Of a DNA stretch of 20,107 nt, positions 7,816 through 15,541 are shown piece by piece. Each line of letters starts with the position of its first letter. Within the stretch, counting starts at the first letter, position 1. Source of the stretch: HyVt-105 sp049975425 (lineage in GTDB: Bacteria; Bacteroidota; Bacteroidia; Bacteroidales; VadinHA17); the NCBI GenBank assembly GCA_049975425.1, contig JBNGDI010000042.1:1-20107 (forward strand), written 5' to 3'. The notes beneath the pieces were generated by a model that saw nothing but the letters and a program-made list of their open reading frames with translations, made no database searches and was not told the origin of the DNA. The translations under genes were made by a program, and so were the position numbers.

Positions 7816-8989
7816 ATGAAAACAAGCATCTATCTATTTTCGTTTCTGGCCGTTCTTGGAATGGCAAGCGTTTTCACCCTCACCTCCTGTGAAAAGGAAG
7901 CTGAAAATGAAAACCCTGTACTACCCGCAACTGTTGTGGATGTTATTGTAAACAGCAATACACACAGTACTCTCGAAGCAGCCGTAATTGCTGCTGGCCT
8001 TGATGGTACCCTATCCGGTACCGGTTCTTTCACCGTGTTTGCGCCGACCGATGCTGCTTTCGCTGCATTGCCTGCAGGTATTCTGGATGCCCTGCTGGCT
8101 GATCCTTCAGGTGACCTGACTGATATTCTTAAATATCACGTTTTGACCGGCAAAGCTATGTCAAGCCAGCTTTCCGATGGTCAGGTAATTTCCACCATTC
8201 TTGGAAAGAACATCACCGTTACAATAAATGCCAACGGTGTATTTATTAATGATAAACAGGTAACGACGGCCGACATCGAAGCAGAAAATGGTGTCGTTCA
8301 TGTAATTGACGCAGTATTGATCCCGCCCGTGGAAATGCCGGCAACAGTGGTTGACATAGTTGTAAACAGTCCTGACCATACCACCCTGGAAGNNNNNNNN
8401 NNNNNNNNNNNNNNNNNNNNNNNNNNNNNNNNNNNNNNNNNNNNNNNNNNNNNNNNNNNNNNNNNNNNNNNNNNNNNNNNNNNNNNNNNNNNATGATGCC
8501 AAAGTAGCTGTTGCCGATATCGAGGCCAGGAATGGTGTGGTGCATGTTATCGATGCCGTTCTCGTTCCTGCTCCGGCAACAGTGGTTGACATAGTTGTAA
8601 ACAGTCCTGACCATACCACCCTGGAAGCCGCCGTGGTTGCTGCTGACCTGGCAGGCACACTCTCGGGAACCGGTCCTTTCACCGTGTTTGCACCGACCGA
8701 TGCCGCTTTTGCCGCTTTGCCCGACGGTACGCTGGATGCATTGCTGGCCGATCCTTCAGGGGATCTGACAGACATTCTTCTGTATCATGTGGTAGCCGGT
8801 AAAGCCATGTCGGCTGATCTGAGCGACGGACAGGAAATTACCACGGTGCTGGGTGACAATATCGTTGTTACCATCAACGCAGATGGAGTATTCATCAATG
8901 ATGCCAAAGTAGCTGTTGCCGATATCGAGGCCAGGAATGGTGTGGTGCATGTGATTGATGAAGTACTGCTGCCTCCCGATGCACGGTAA
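7816..8989 (+). CDS. Multi-FAS1 (fasciclin) domain lipoprotein, interrupted by an N gap
   Basis: This surface lipoprotein (lipobox LTSC, C25) is built of fasciclin (FAS1) adhesion domains. Domain 1 is complete, from about residue 36, with FTVFAPTDAAFAAL, YHVLTGKAM and the C-terminal GVVHVIDAVL. Domain 2 begins before the gap (ATVVDIVVNSPDHTTLE) and ends after it. Domain 3 is complete and ends the protein (YHVVAGKAM, GVVHVIDEVLLPPDAR). The frame before the 100-N run and the frame after it differ by the placeholder length. Both halves restore a single frame if the missing DNA is 270 nt, as judged from domain 3. The total would then be about 447 residues. FAS1 proteins mediate cell-cell or matrix adhesion. 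The ATG at 7816 is preferred because it gives the signal peptide. A terminator follows. Confidence 0.9.
8338..8952 (+). repeat. Near-identical tandem FAS1-coding repeats around the assembly gap
   Basis: The 55 nt at 8338-8392, which end at the gap, are identical to 8573-8627. The 55 nt after the gap (8493-8547) are identical to 8898-8952. The repeat period is 414 nt between domains 1 and 2, and would be 405 nt between domains 2 and 3 with a 270-nt fill. Such identity in tandem is a likely cause of the assembly break. Confidence 0.88.
8393..8492. other. Assembly gap (100 N placeholder)
   Basis: There are exactly one hundred N here. The length is a conventional placeholder and not a measured distance. 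The coding frame on the two sides is inconsistent with 100 nt but consistent with 270 nt, or 270 plus multiples of a whole FAS1 repeat of about 405 nt. Confidence 0.97.
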
Positions 8990-9012
8990 GTCTCCAGATA
9001 TGTCCATAAGAA

Positions 9013-9044
9013 AAGGCCGGGATTCATGACCGGTCTTTTTTTTT
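9013..9044 (+). terminator. Intrinsic terminator after the FAS1 gene
   Basis: AAGGCCGG (9013-9020) pairs with CCGGTCTT (9030-9037) with one G-T pair. The loop is 9 nt and the T-run extends to 9044. It lies 24 nt after the FAS1 stop and separates it from the next kinase gene. Confidence 0.85.
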
Positions 9045-9082
9045 AAATTCATTATTCAGGCTACTCCGCGGAGGTTTTTCAT

Positions 9083-9090
9083 TATATTTG
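9083..9090 (+). promoter_or_regulatory. -7 box TATATTTG upstream of the 7TMR-DISM kinase
   Basis: This is a perfect match to the Bacteroidota -7 consensus TAnnTTTG, 25 nt before the ATG at 9116 and after the FAS1 terminator. I see no clear TTTG at the -33 position. Confidence 0.5.
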
Positions 9091-9115
9091 TATAACCTGA
9101 GAAAAACGCTCCTTC

Positions 9116-11170
9116 ATGAGAAAAAGCCCGGCGGCTCTTGTCTATTACATTTTTCTGCTGATCCTTTCGGTTGGATATGTGGCGTACCGGATTTCGGTGG
9201 TTTCTCCTGACCAGAGCAAATCACCTGTCAGGGCAATTGCCGGTATACTTGATCTGCGTGAACAGGATTTGCGGGACCAGGTTGTTCCTCTGCGGGGGGA
9301 ATTCGAATTTTACTGGTCGGAACTGCTGGAACCTGACAACTTTGACGACGTCTCACCGCCCATGACTGGCTACATGGAAGTCCCGGGCCTCTGGAATGGA
9401 TACGAGGTGAACGGAAGGGAACTGTCGGGTATGGGATATGCCACATTCAGGTTGCTTATTCTGCTCCCTGAAACAGGACATTACCAGGTGAATGTTCGGG
9501 AACTGGATACTGCTTACCGCCTCTGGATCAACGGGTCGGAAACAGGCTCGGGGAAAGTTGGGAAAAGTGCCGAAGAGATGATACCCGACTGGACCCGGCG
9601 GGAAATGGCATTTTATTCCGGTACAGATACCCTGGAAATGGTCCTGCAGATGTCCAATTTCCATCACCGGAAAGGGGGGCCCGAAGAACCCATCTATTTC
9701 GGCGCAACCGATGTAATGAAACGCAGAAAAGTGGTGTCTGCCACATCGGAAACATTTGTCCTGGGATTCATGTTCCTGACCGTGATATTTCATCTCGGTC
9801 TTTATTTTTTCAGAATGAAAGACCGGTCGAATCTTTATTTCTCACTGCTTGCGCTGGTAATCTGCTTACGGGTCATGCTCACAGGAGAAAAGATTTTTCT
9901 GGACCTGTTCCCGTTTCTTCCATGGGAATGGACCCTGCGCATAGAATACATGACCATCTTTTTGCCGCCGGCTCTGATCCTGCTGTTTTTTCATTCCACT
10001 TTTCCGCAGTACGCCAGAAAATGGGCTGAATATGCCCTGCTGGTCGTCGTTGGAACTTTTCTTATAGCCCTGTTTCTGCTTCCTCCATACATTTATACTT
10101 ATCTTGCCCTGCTGAACCAGGCATTTATTCTGGCTTCCTTTCTCTATATTATCTGGTTTTTGCTAAAACCGCTAAAAACAAGGCAAACCTATATTTATCT
10201 TCTTTTTGCCGGAGCCATCTTTTTCGGCCTGATCGGAGTGAACGAGTTGCTGTATTACAATAACTGGCTGCATACCGGCTATCTGCTTCCAGTAGGTTTG
10301 CTGGCATTCATATTTTCCACTTCATACGGACTGTCCGGCAAATTCACCAATGCTCTTGATGAGGCGGAAGAACTAAGGAATGAGATGGAAAGATACAGCC
10401 ACGAACTGGAAAATATTGTCAGTATCCGTACCCGCGTAACTGAGGAACAGAAAAACCAGCTTGAGAAACAAACGGCTGAGCTGAAAACAGCCCTGAATGA
10501 GCAAAACAAGTTACTGGAATTCAAAGAAATGATGTCGTCTATCCTGGTACACGACATGAAAAATCCGCTGGGCGCCATCATCAGCCTGGAAGAAAATTCT
10601 CCGCCTGCGCACATTCTGCTGGCTAAACAGAGTGGCTATCAGCTGCTGAATTTACTGCAGAACCTGATGGAAACCCAGAAGTTCGAGGAAGCCGATTTCA
10701 GCCTGCGGATCACAGAAAACAAGCTGAAAGAGCAGGTGGAAAAGGCCTTCGAACAGGTAGCATACCTGGCCCGCATCAAGAAGATCGAACTGATCAATGA
10801 GGTTCCGGAAGAACTCACTGTATATGGTGACCGGTATATGCTGGAACGTATCCTGACCAACCTGGTAATGAATGCCGTTAAATTTACTTCGGAGGGAGGG
10901 AAGGTTACCGTATCCGCTTCCCGGGAAAATGCGATGGTGAAGGTGAAGGTGAAAGATACGGGTGTGGGGATCGATCCGAAGTTTCAGCAGAAAATCTTTG
11001 AAAAATATACTCATATGACCGATACCTCAAACATCAAATCAACAGGTCTGGGACTCGCTTTCTGCAGGCAGGCGGTGGAAGCCCAGGGAGGTACTATCGG
11101 AGTGGAGTCTGAACCGGGCAGGGGAAGCACCTTCTGGTTTACAATTACTGCAAACAAGCCTCGTTCCTGA
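9116..11170 (+). CDS. 7TMR-DISM sensor histidine kinase
   Basis: This 684-residue membrane kinase begins with one N-terminal helix (about residues 7-25) and an extracytoplasmic beta-rich domain (about 35-195) of the 7TMR-DISM ligand-binding kind (GEFEFYWSELL, YATFRLLILLPETGHYQV, AYRLWINGS). Seven membrane segments follow (about 207-410), then a coiled-coil linker (about 412-470). The kinase core has H479 in the motif LVHDMKNPLGAI, the N box NLVMNAVKFT (N582, N586), DTGVGID from D614 and GLGLAF from G644. There is no receiver domain and no adjacent response regulator, so it is an orphan kinase whose partner is elsewhere. The DISM domain often senses carbohydrates or related ligands, but the ligand here cannot be read from the sequence. 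The ATG at 9116 follows a consensus -7 box by 25 nt. Confidence 0.92.
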   Translation: MRKSPAALVYYIFLLILSVGYVAYRISVVSPDQSKSPVRAIAGILDLREQDLRDQVVPLRGEFEFYWSELLEPDNFDDVSPPMTGYMEVPGLWNGYEVNGRELSGMGYATFRLLILLPETGHYQVNVRELDTAYRLWINGSETGSGKVGKSAEEMIPDWTRREMAFYSGTDTLEMVLQMSNFHHRKGGPEEPIYFGATDVMKRRKVVSATSETFVLGFMFLTVIFHLGLYFFRMKDRSNLYFSLLALVICLRVMLTGEKIFLDLFPFLPWEWTLRIEYMTIFLPPALILLFFHSTFPQYARKWAEYALLVVVGTFLIALFLLPPYIYTYLALLNQAFILASFLYIIWFLLKPLKTRQTYIYLLFAGAIFFGLIGVNELLYYNNWLHTGYLLPVGLLAFIFSTSYGLSGKFTNALDEAEELRNEMERYSHELENIVSIRTRVTEEQKNQLEKQTAELKTALNEQNKLLEFKEMMSSILVHDMKNPLGAIISLEENSPPAHILLAKQSGYQLLNLLQNLMETQKFEEADFSLRITENKLKEQVEKAFEQVAYLARIKKIELINEVPEELTVYGDRYMLERILTNLVMNAVKFTSEGGKVTVSASRENAMVKVKVKDTGVGIDPKFQQKIFEKYTHMTDTSNIKSTGLGLAFCRQAVEAQGGTIGVESEPGRGSTFWFTITANKPRS

Positions 11171-11303
11171 TCCTGAATATGGAAATAATCTGAAATATTA
11201 ATGGAAGGGATTTCTGGAAATGTACGGTTCATCGAAGATTTATGAGGAAAAGAATTCATATATTCTTTTGGGGAAAATTATGGTTACCGAATAACTTTTT
11301 CCG

Positions 11304-11311
11304 TATATTTG
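11304..11311 (+). promoter_or_regulatory. -7 box TATATTTG upstream of the cold-shock gene
   Basis: This is a perfect TAnnTTTG match 29 nt before the ATG, followed by a strongly A/T-rich leader (11312-11340). The -33 region is not clear. The rest of 11171-11303 shows no gene. Confidence 0.5.
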
Positions 11312-11340
11312 ATTTTAGTTTTAATCAATAATTTAATTTT

Positions 11341-11535
11341 ATGAAAGAAGGTACAGTAAAATTTTTTAACCACTCCAAAGGATACGGATTCATCATCGAC
11401 AAAGAAGATGAAACTGAGTACTTCGTACACGTATCCGGTTTGATTGATCAGATCAAGGAAGGTGACCTGGTTCAATTCGAATTGAAACAGGGTAAAAAAG
11501 GTTTGAATGCAGTCAATGTAAAAATTGTCGAGTAG
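11341..11535 (+). CDS. Cold-shock protein (CspA family)
   Basis: This 64-residue single cold-shock domain is a nucleic-acid chaperone that binds single-stranded RNA or DNA in the cytoplasm. The family motifs are complete: MKEGTVKFFN at the N-terminus, RNP1-like KGYGFII (about residues 14-20), RNP2-like YFVHVSGL (about 28-35) and the final strand KKGLNAVNVKIVE. The length matches Bacteroidota CspA-like proteins. The gene has its own -7 box and a strong terminator, so it is probably a single-gene transcript. The A/T-rich leader may allow temperature or RNA-structure control, but no specific thermosensor fold is visible. Confidence 0.95.
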   Translation: MKEGTVKFFNHSKGYGFIIDKEDETEYFVHVSGLIDQIKEGDLVQFELKQGKKGLNAVNVKIVE

Positions 11536-11563
11536 AACATCCTTCAGGTATGAATATGATCTG

Positions 11564-11591
11564 AAGCTCCGGTTTCCGCCGGAGCTTTTTT
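11564..11591 (+). terminator. Intrinsic terminator of the cold-shock gene
   Basis: AAGCTCCGG (11564-11572) pairs perfectly with CCGGAGCTT (11579-11587) around TTTCCG, followed by T to 11591. It lies 28 nt after the stop. The minus-strand FemAB-like gene ends at 11624, so the stem may also help stop transcripts from that side, although it lacks a T-run in that direction. Confidence 0.9.
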
Positions 11592-11623
11592 ATTCCTGTT
11601 TTTTACAGCGGCCGGGAAATTTA

Positions 11624-12742
11624 TCAGGAACGGTGAAATCCGGGAGAATGGATATCCATTGCCCGGTATGTAAGGTATTTTTGTTCATCCAGGGGATAAT
11701 CCCAGCATCCCTGCCGGTGGAACAGGCTGCCTCCGAACCCTTTCTTGAAACGGTAAAGACCATAAAGCGGGTGGGAAGGACTAATGACAGGAGAAACGCC
11801 GAACAGATCGTATTCCCCGCATCCGGCATCCTGCGCCAGCTCAATGGCTTTCCACTGCAGGGCATAGGTTCCCATTTTGTTCCGGTGATATGAGGAAGAG
11901 GCGCCGTACAGATAGGTAGCTCTGCCGGCCGAAAGAACAAGAAACATACCGGCCACATATTCCTTTCCGTCATGGGCCAGAAGAAAAACCACCCGGGTTC
12001 CATCATCTCTTGCCTGCAGGGCGGTTTCGAAAAAATGAATATGGTGCGGTGTAATCCGGTTCCTTGCGGCGGTTTGCAGGTACAGATCCTGCCATACCGG
12101 AAGGTCTTCCGGCCCGGCTTTTCTTACCCTGATCCCCCGTCGGCCTGCCAGACGGATATTATAACGGGTTTTGGGTTTCATGTTTTGTAAAATCTCCTCC
12201 CGGTTTTTCTTCAGGTCAAGAAACAGGGTATGCGAGGGAAGATTGTTGCCGGGAGCCTTCCTCAGTTTGCCATGTTGTGTATTGAAATTCATGCGCATTT
12301 CCCGGACATAATCATCGGGTGGGCCCATCCAGTTGCCCCGGTGATCATACCGGTTCTCATCCCGGGTCCAGGGTGATTCCCAGGGCAGGTCGTATCTTAT
12401 ACACAGGCATCCCGGGGGAAGAAACTCGCGGAGGTTTTCCGACAGGTTTTCCAGAAAAATCCCCTGTTCTTCTTCGGCCGGTTCGAGGCGGGGACCGTAA
12501 GGGACATAGGCAATGAGTGAATCGGGGCAGGTTTCCCGGCAAAGTATTAACAAATCGTTCGGTCCCTGTGATAATCTGTAAGAAGCTGCCGCCGGCCGGA
12601 TAAAGGTGTCAAAAGCCATGGCTTTCCAGCCCTGCCGTTCTTTCACTCTGGCCCAGTATGGGCTTTGTTGTACCAGCCGGCTCCTTTTGAGTTTCTGAGG
12701 GGATTTTTGGCGAAGTGCTGCCTGCATGAAACCGTATTTCAT
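11624..12742 (-). CDS. FemAB-like peptidyl/aminoacyltransferase
   Basis: This is a member of the FemAB/GNAT superfamily, which transfers amino acids from charged tRNA to peptidoglycan precursors or acylates other surface molecules. Starting at ATG 12742 the protein is 372 residues. A TTG at 12775 overlapping the upstream stop would add 11 residues. Family features include LVQQSPYWARVKERQGW near the N-terminus, LIAYVPYGPRL, the hallmark MKPKTRYNIRLAGRRGIRV and ATYLYGASSSYHRNKMGTY. Near the C-terminus are GCGEYDLFGVSP and LYGLYRFKKGFGGSLF. The substrate cannot be read from the sequence. Bacteroidota commonly encode several such paralogs, and linkage to a GH39 glycosidase makes a role in surface-glycan or cell-wall modification possible. 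It is the last gene of the minus-strand run. Confidence 0.82.
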   Translation of the reverse strand: MKYGFMQAALRQKSPQKLKRSRLVQQSPYWARVKERQGWKAMAFDTFIRPAAASYRLSQGPNDLLILCRETCPDSLIAYVPYGPRLEPAEEEQGIFLENLSENLREFLPPGCLCIRYDLPWESPWTRDENRYDHRGNWMGPPDDYVREMRMNFNTQHGKLRKAPGNNLPSHTLFLDLKKNREEILQNMKPKTRYNIRLAGRRGIRVRKAGPEDLPVWQDLYLQTAARNRITPHHIHFFETALQARDDGTRVVFLLAHDGKEYVAGMFLVLSAGRATYLYGASSSYHRNKMGTYALQWKAIELAQDAGCGEYDLFGVSPVISPSHPLYGLYRFKKGFGGSLFHRQGCWDYPLDEQKYLTYRAMDIHSPGFHRS

Positions 12743-12771
12743 ATCAGGCGCACAAAGATAGTCATTTTTGT

Positions 12772-14478
12772 TCAATCATCCCATTCCAGCACGATGAGAG
12801 AAACGGCCTGGCCGGGAAGCTCCACAGGCAGGATAAACGATCCCCGTTTTACACGGTAACTTACCGGGTTACCAAGGAGGTGCAAGCGACCTGCCTCTTC
12901 CAGTGTTTTTATCTGCGATGCTTCAGGATCCTGAGGTGAGCCCATCGCTTTCCATACTTCATAGGCGTTGCTGTGGTCCCGGTCAACGCGGTAATGCTTT
13001 ACCTGTACAGTTTTGGTTTCCAGCCCGTTGGTTTCCAGGTTGACCCGTACCGGTTCGCCAAACTCGTTCAGGTCATGGTAATTCCATAACATAACGGTGG
13101 CTTTTCCTTCGGTAACCGCTGCAAAAGCGTTTACATCCCGCTTTTCTCCCCTGACACTCGAGTCGCGCACCGTGAAACAATCGTAGGCCAGATCCCCGCT
13201 CACTTCCACACGTTGGCCCTCCATCATGCCGAACATTCGGAAGACATTCAGCACCGGTTTGTCCACCCCGTTGGTAGCCAGGTCGCGGTATCCGTTGAAC
13301 CAGGGCTGGTTTTCGAACTCAAAGGCCCAGGTAACAATGCCCCGCAGGTTGGTCCCGAAATGATCGGCCAGCTGGTAAATACGGGGAAAAGATGCCGCAG
13401 TGTAGCTACTGTACATGGTGCCGTTCCGGTAAGCGTTCTCGGGGTAATCCTGCATGGAACAGGCAGCGCAACCTTCCGGATCGCATTCCCCGATAATCAC
13501 CGGCAGGTCTTTCAGGGTGGGATAGGAAGCTACTACCTCGAATCCTTTCGATACATCGCGCAACTGTGTGCCCATGTTCATCAGGATAATGCTGTCGCGC
13601 AACCGGGGACCTCCTTTGGCATGAAAGGCTATAAAATCAAGGGGGGCACCGGTTTCCCCGGTTACATGGTTCGTTCCGTTTACAATATGATCGAGAAAGC
13701 CACGCAGGTATCTTTCGGCAGGTCTCCACGAAGGGCCGGTGGTATGCGGTCCGCCCATTATGGCAGTGGGAAGGGCCCTTTTGACGGCATGGGCGGTGTA
13801 ATCATACAGTTTGATATATTCTTCCAGGGTTCCCTGCCAGTATCCTATGTTCGGCTCGTTCCATAGTTCCCAGTACCAGGTTTCCACCTCTTCTTTTCCA
13901 TAACGTTCCATGCAGTGCGTTACCCACTGATAGACCAGTTCCCCCCATTTTTCATAATCGTTTGGGGGATAGGCCCATCCGGTATAGATTTCTTCATACG
14001 GCGCTCCCGGACGCCAGGAATGCTGATAGGGCTCGGGATTCACCGACAGATCCTTCGGCATGAAGCCTATCTCTACCAGGGGTTTCATGCCCCGTTCCAT
14101 GTATGTGTCGAATATGCTGTCCGTAATGCTCCAGTCGTATACCGGGTTTCCGTTTTCATCTTCGGTGTAGGCATTGGTGGATCCCCACTTCAGGGCATGG
14201 TTCCCTTTGCCGGTATTCAGCAGGTTGTGGGCCCTGACATACACCGGTACCGGACTCAGTTCGGCAATTTCGGTCAACAGTTTTTTTCCGTCCTTCATAT
14301 ACGTATAATTGGGTTCGTCGTACCCGAACATGGCCCATGCATGGTGCATGGGGCCGGTTAAACGGGTCAGGTCAACCTGTATGTTCAGTCCGTTTTCTGC
14401 CGGCGGGGGAGGAACAGGCGAACAGCCCGAATAAAGAAACAGAACAGACAACAATATAGGAATACAGAGTTTTTTCAT
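12772..14478 (-). CDS. GH39-type glycosidase lipoprotein
   Basis: This is a 568-residue lipoprotein (lipobox LYSGC, C19) with a TIM-barrel glycosidase resembling GH39 of clan GH-A. That family includes beta-xylosidases, iduronidases and exopolysaccharide hydrolases. The likely acid/base is E208 in WYWELWNEPN, and the likely nucleophile is E331 in LPVIIGECDPEGC. These fit the retaining two-glutamate pattern about 120 residues apart. Other visible features are PLVEIGFMP, an aromatic-rich loop (GWAYPP), and a C-terminal beta domain after about residue 410 (TVMLWNYHDLNEFGEPVRV), as in GH39 beta-xylosidases. The protein is expected on the outer membrane or in the periplasm. It starts 47 nt after the T9SS protein gene and ends next to the FemAB-like gene. 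No SusC/SusD pair is present, so this is not a classical polysaccharide utilization locus. The substrate is unknown. Confidence 0.85.
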   Translation of the reverse strand: MKKLCIPILLSVLFLYSGCSPVPPPPAENGLNIQVDLTRLTGPMHHAWAMFGYDEPNYTYMKDGKKLLTEIAELSPVPVYVRAHNLLNTGKGNHALKWGSTNAYTEDENGNPVYDWSITDSIFDTYMERGMKPLVEIGFMPKDLSVNPEPYQHSWRPGAPYEEIYTGWAYPPNDYEKWGELVYQWVTHCMERYGKEEVETWYWELWNEPNIGYWQGTLEEYIKLYDYTAHAVKRALPTAIMGGPHTTGPSWRPAERYLRGFLDHIVNGTNHVTGETGAPLDFIAFHAKGGPRLRDSIILMNMGTQLRDVSKGFEVVASYPTLKDLPVIIGECDPEGCAACSMQDYPENAYRNGTMYSSYTAASFPRIYQLADHFGTNLRGIVTWAFEFENQPWFNGYRDLATNGVDKPVLNVFRMFGMMEGQRVEVSGDLAYDCFTVRDSSVRGEKRDVNAFAAVTEGKATVMLWNYHDLNEFGEPVRVNLETNGLETKTVQVKHYRVDRDHSNAYEVWKAMGSPQDPEASQIKTLEEAGRLHLLGNPVSYRVKRGSFILPVELPGQAVSLIVLEWDD

Positions 14479-14525
14479 TGTACAAAGGGGTTTTTCAGGT
14501 TTTGCCGGAAGGTACGATAATTCCG

Positions 14526-15494
14526 TTACTCTTTCATAATCTTTACCATGAAGGGTTCTCCCAAACCGGTGCGGATCTCCACGAGGTAAACCCCCGGTGC
14601 CCCCGGAATCATCAGGTCGAATTGTCCTGTGTTGCGGAATTCATGGACCGAAAGGATTTTTCCTTTGATCGTCCTGATCAGCACCCTGATTTGATCTTCA
14701 TTCTTCCCAAGGTCTACCGTGAAAAAACCGTGGGTTGGATTGGGATACACACTTACTGGTGAATTATTTCCGGGAGAAAGAATGTACACACCGGTTACGG
14801 CATAACATGCCGATGTGTCGGTGCAGCCTTCCTGGGTCACCTCCACAGCATATTCTCCGTTCTCTGAAGGAGTGAAGGTGGATGAAGTTTCTCCCTCTAT
14901 CACCGAAAAACCGTCCTGACAATCCAGCCAACGGAACGAGGCGCCTGATGCCCGGGCGGTAAGGGTGATCCCTTCGGCTACTACTTCCGTATTGACCGTT
15001 TTCACTGTCAAATCGATGATCAGCACACTGTCACACCCCAGTATATTGGGAATGGTATCGTTATAAGTACCACTTTCTGTCCAGATATACTGCCCGCTGG
15101 GAGATACATATTCAATACAGGCTTCGGCCGCGATCTGGTTTTCAGTATGTCCCTCCACAGTGATCTCTTTTTCCATTACATCGGTTGTTCCTTCCTGGTT
15201 TTCGGTTACTGTAAGCGTAACAGCATAGGTTCCCGGAGTAATATACTTGTGGGTGGGTTCTTCTTCGGTGCTGGTTTGTCCGTTGCCAAAGTCCCACAGG
15301 TACTCGTCGGCATCCACACTGTGGTTGGTCAGGTGTAACAGGGTGGAGTCGCAATAAAAGGTGGTACTCATTTCGAAATCGGCCAGAGGCAGGGGGGATT
15401 TTTCGAATACATGGCTCAGCACAGAGCTCCACTTCCCCGTGTTGTCACGGAACTGATAAAAGACCGTATGGTTTCCTTTCCATATCTGTGTCAT
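14526..15494 (-). CDS. T9SS-sorted PKD-domain protein, 3' part of a frameshifted gene
   Basis: This is the C-terminal part of a modular secreted protein. Before the first Met the same frame is open back to about 15626 and encodes AYRYWLDDDFDHRREIETG, so the true coding region continues upstream and joins the preceding fragment. In order it carries the end of a third repeat module (TVFYQFRDNTGKWSS) and a PKD-like domain (YLWDFGNGQTSTEEEPTHKY, then GTYAVTLTVTENQEG). It then has Bacteroidota adhesin segments (ESGTYNDTIPNILGCDSVL; NGEYAVEVTQEGCTDTSACY) and a type IX secretion sorting domain (VSVYPNPTHGFFTVDLG, ending VYLVEIRTGLGEPFMVKIM). The sorting domain directs export through the T9SS and attachment to, or release from, the cell surface. 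Without the joined N-terminus this fragment would lack a signal peptide and could not be secreted. Confidence 0.82.
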   Translation of the reverse strand: MTQIWKGNHTVFYQFRDNTGKWSSVLSHVFEKSPLPLADFEMSTTFYCDSTLLHLTNHSVDADEYLWDFGNGQTSTEEEPTHKYITPGTYAVTLTVTENQEGTTDVMEKEITVEGHTENQIAAEACIEYVSPSGQYIWTESGTYNDTIPNILGCDSVLIIDLTVKTVNTEVVAEGITLTARASGASFRWLDCQDGFSVIEGETSSTFTPSENGEYAVEVTQEGCTDTSACYAVTGVYILSPGNNSPVSVYPNPTHGFFTVDLGKNEDQIRVLIRTIKGKILSVHEFRNTGQFDLMIPGAPGVYLVEIRTGLGEPFMVKIMKE

Positions 15495-15541
15495 GTCCAG
15501 CTCGGTTTCTATCAGGATAAGCGGCAGGGGTTGCCCTGTTT

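Noticed and set aside
8161..8775. A minus-strand frame spanning the N gap
   Set aside because: It is antisense to the FAS1 repeats and stays open only because the N run contains no stop. The repeated look comes from the FAS1 copies.
13213..13866. A 217-codon open frame on the + strand opposite the GH39 gene
   Set aside because: It is fully inside and antisense to the GH39 gene, which has both catalytic glutamates. No domain or signal peptide is visible.
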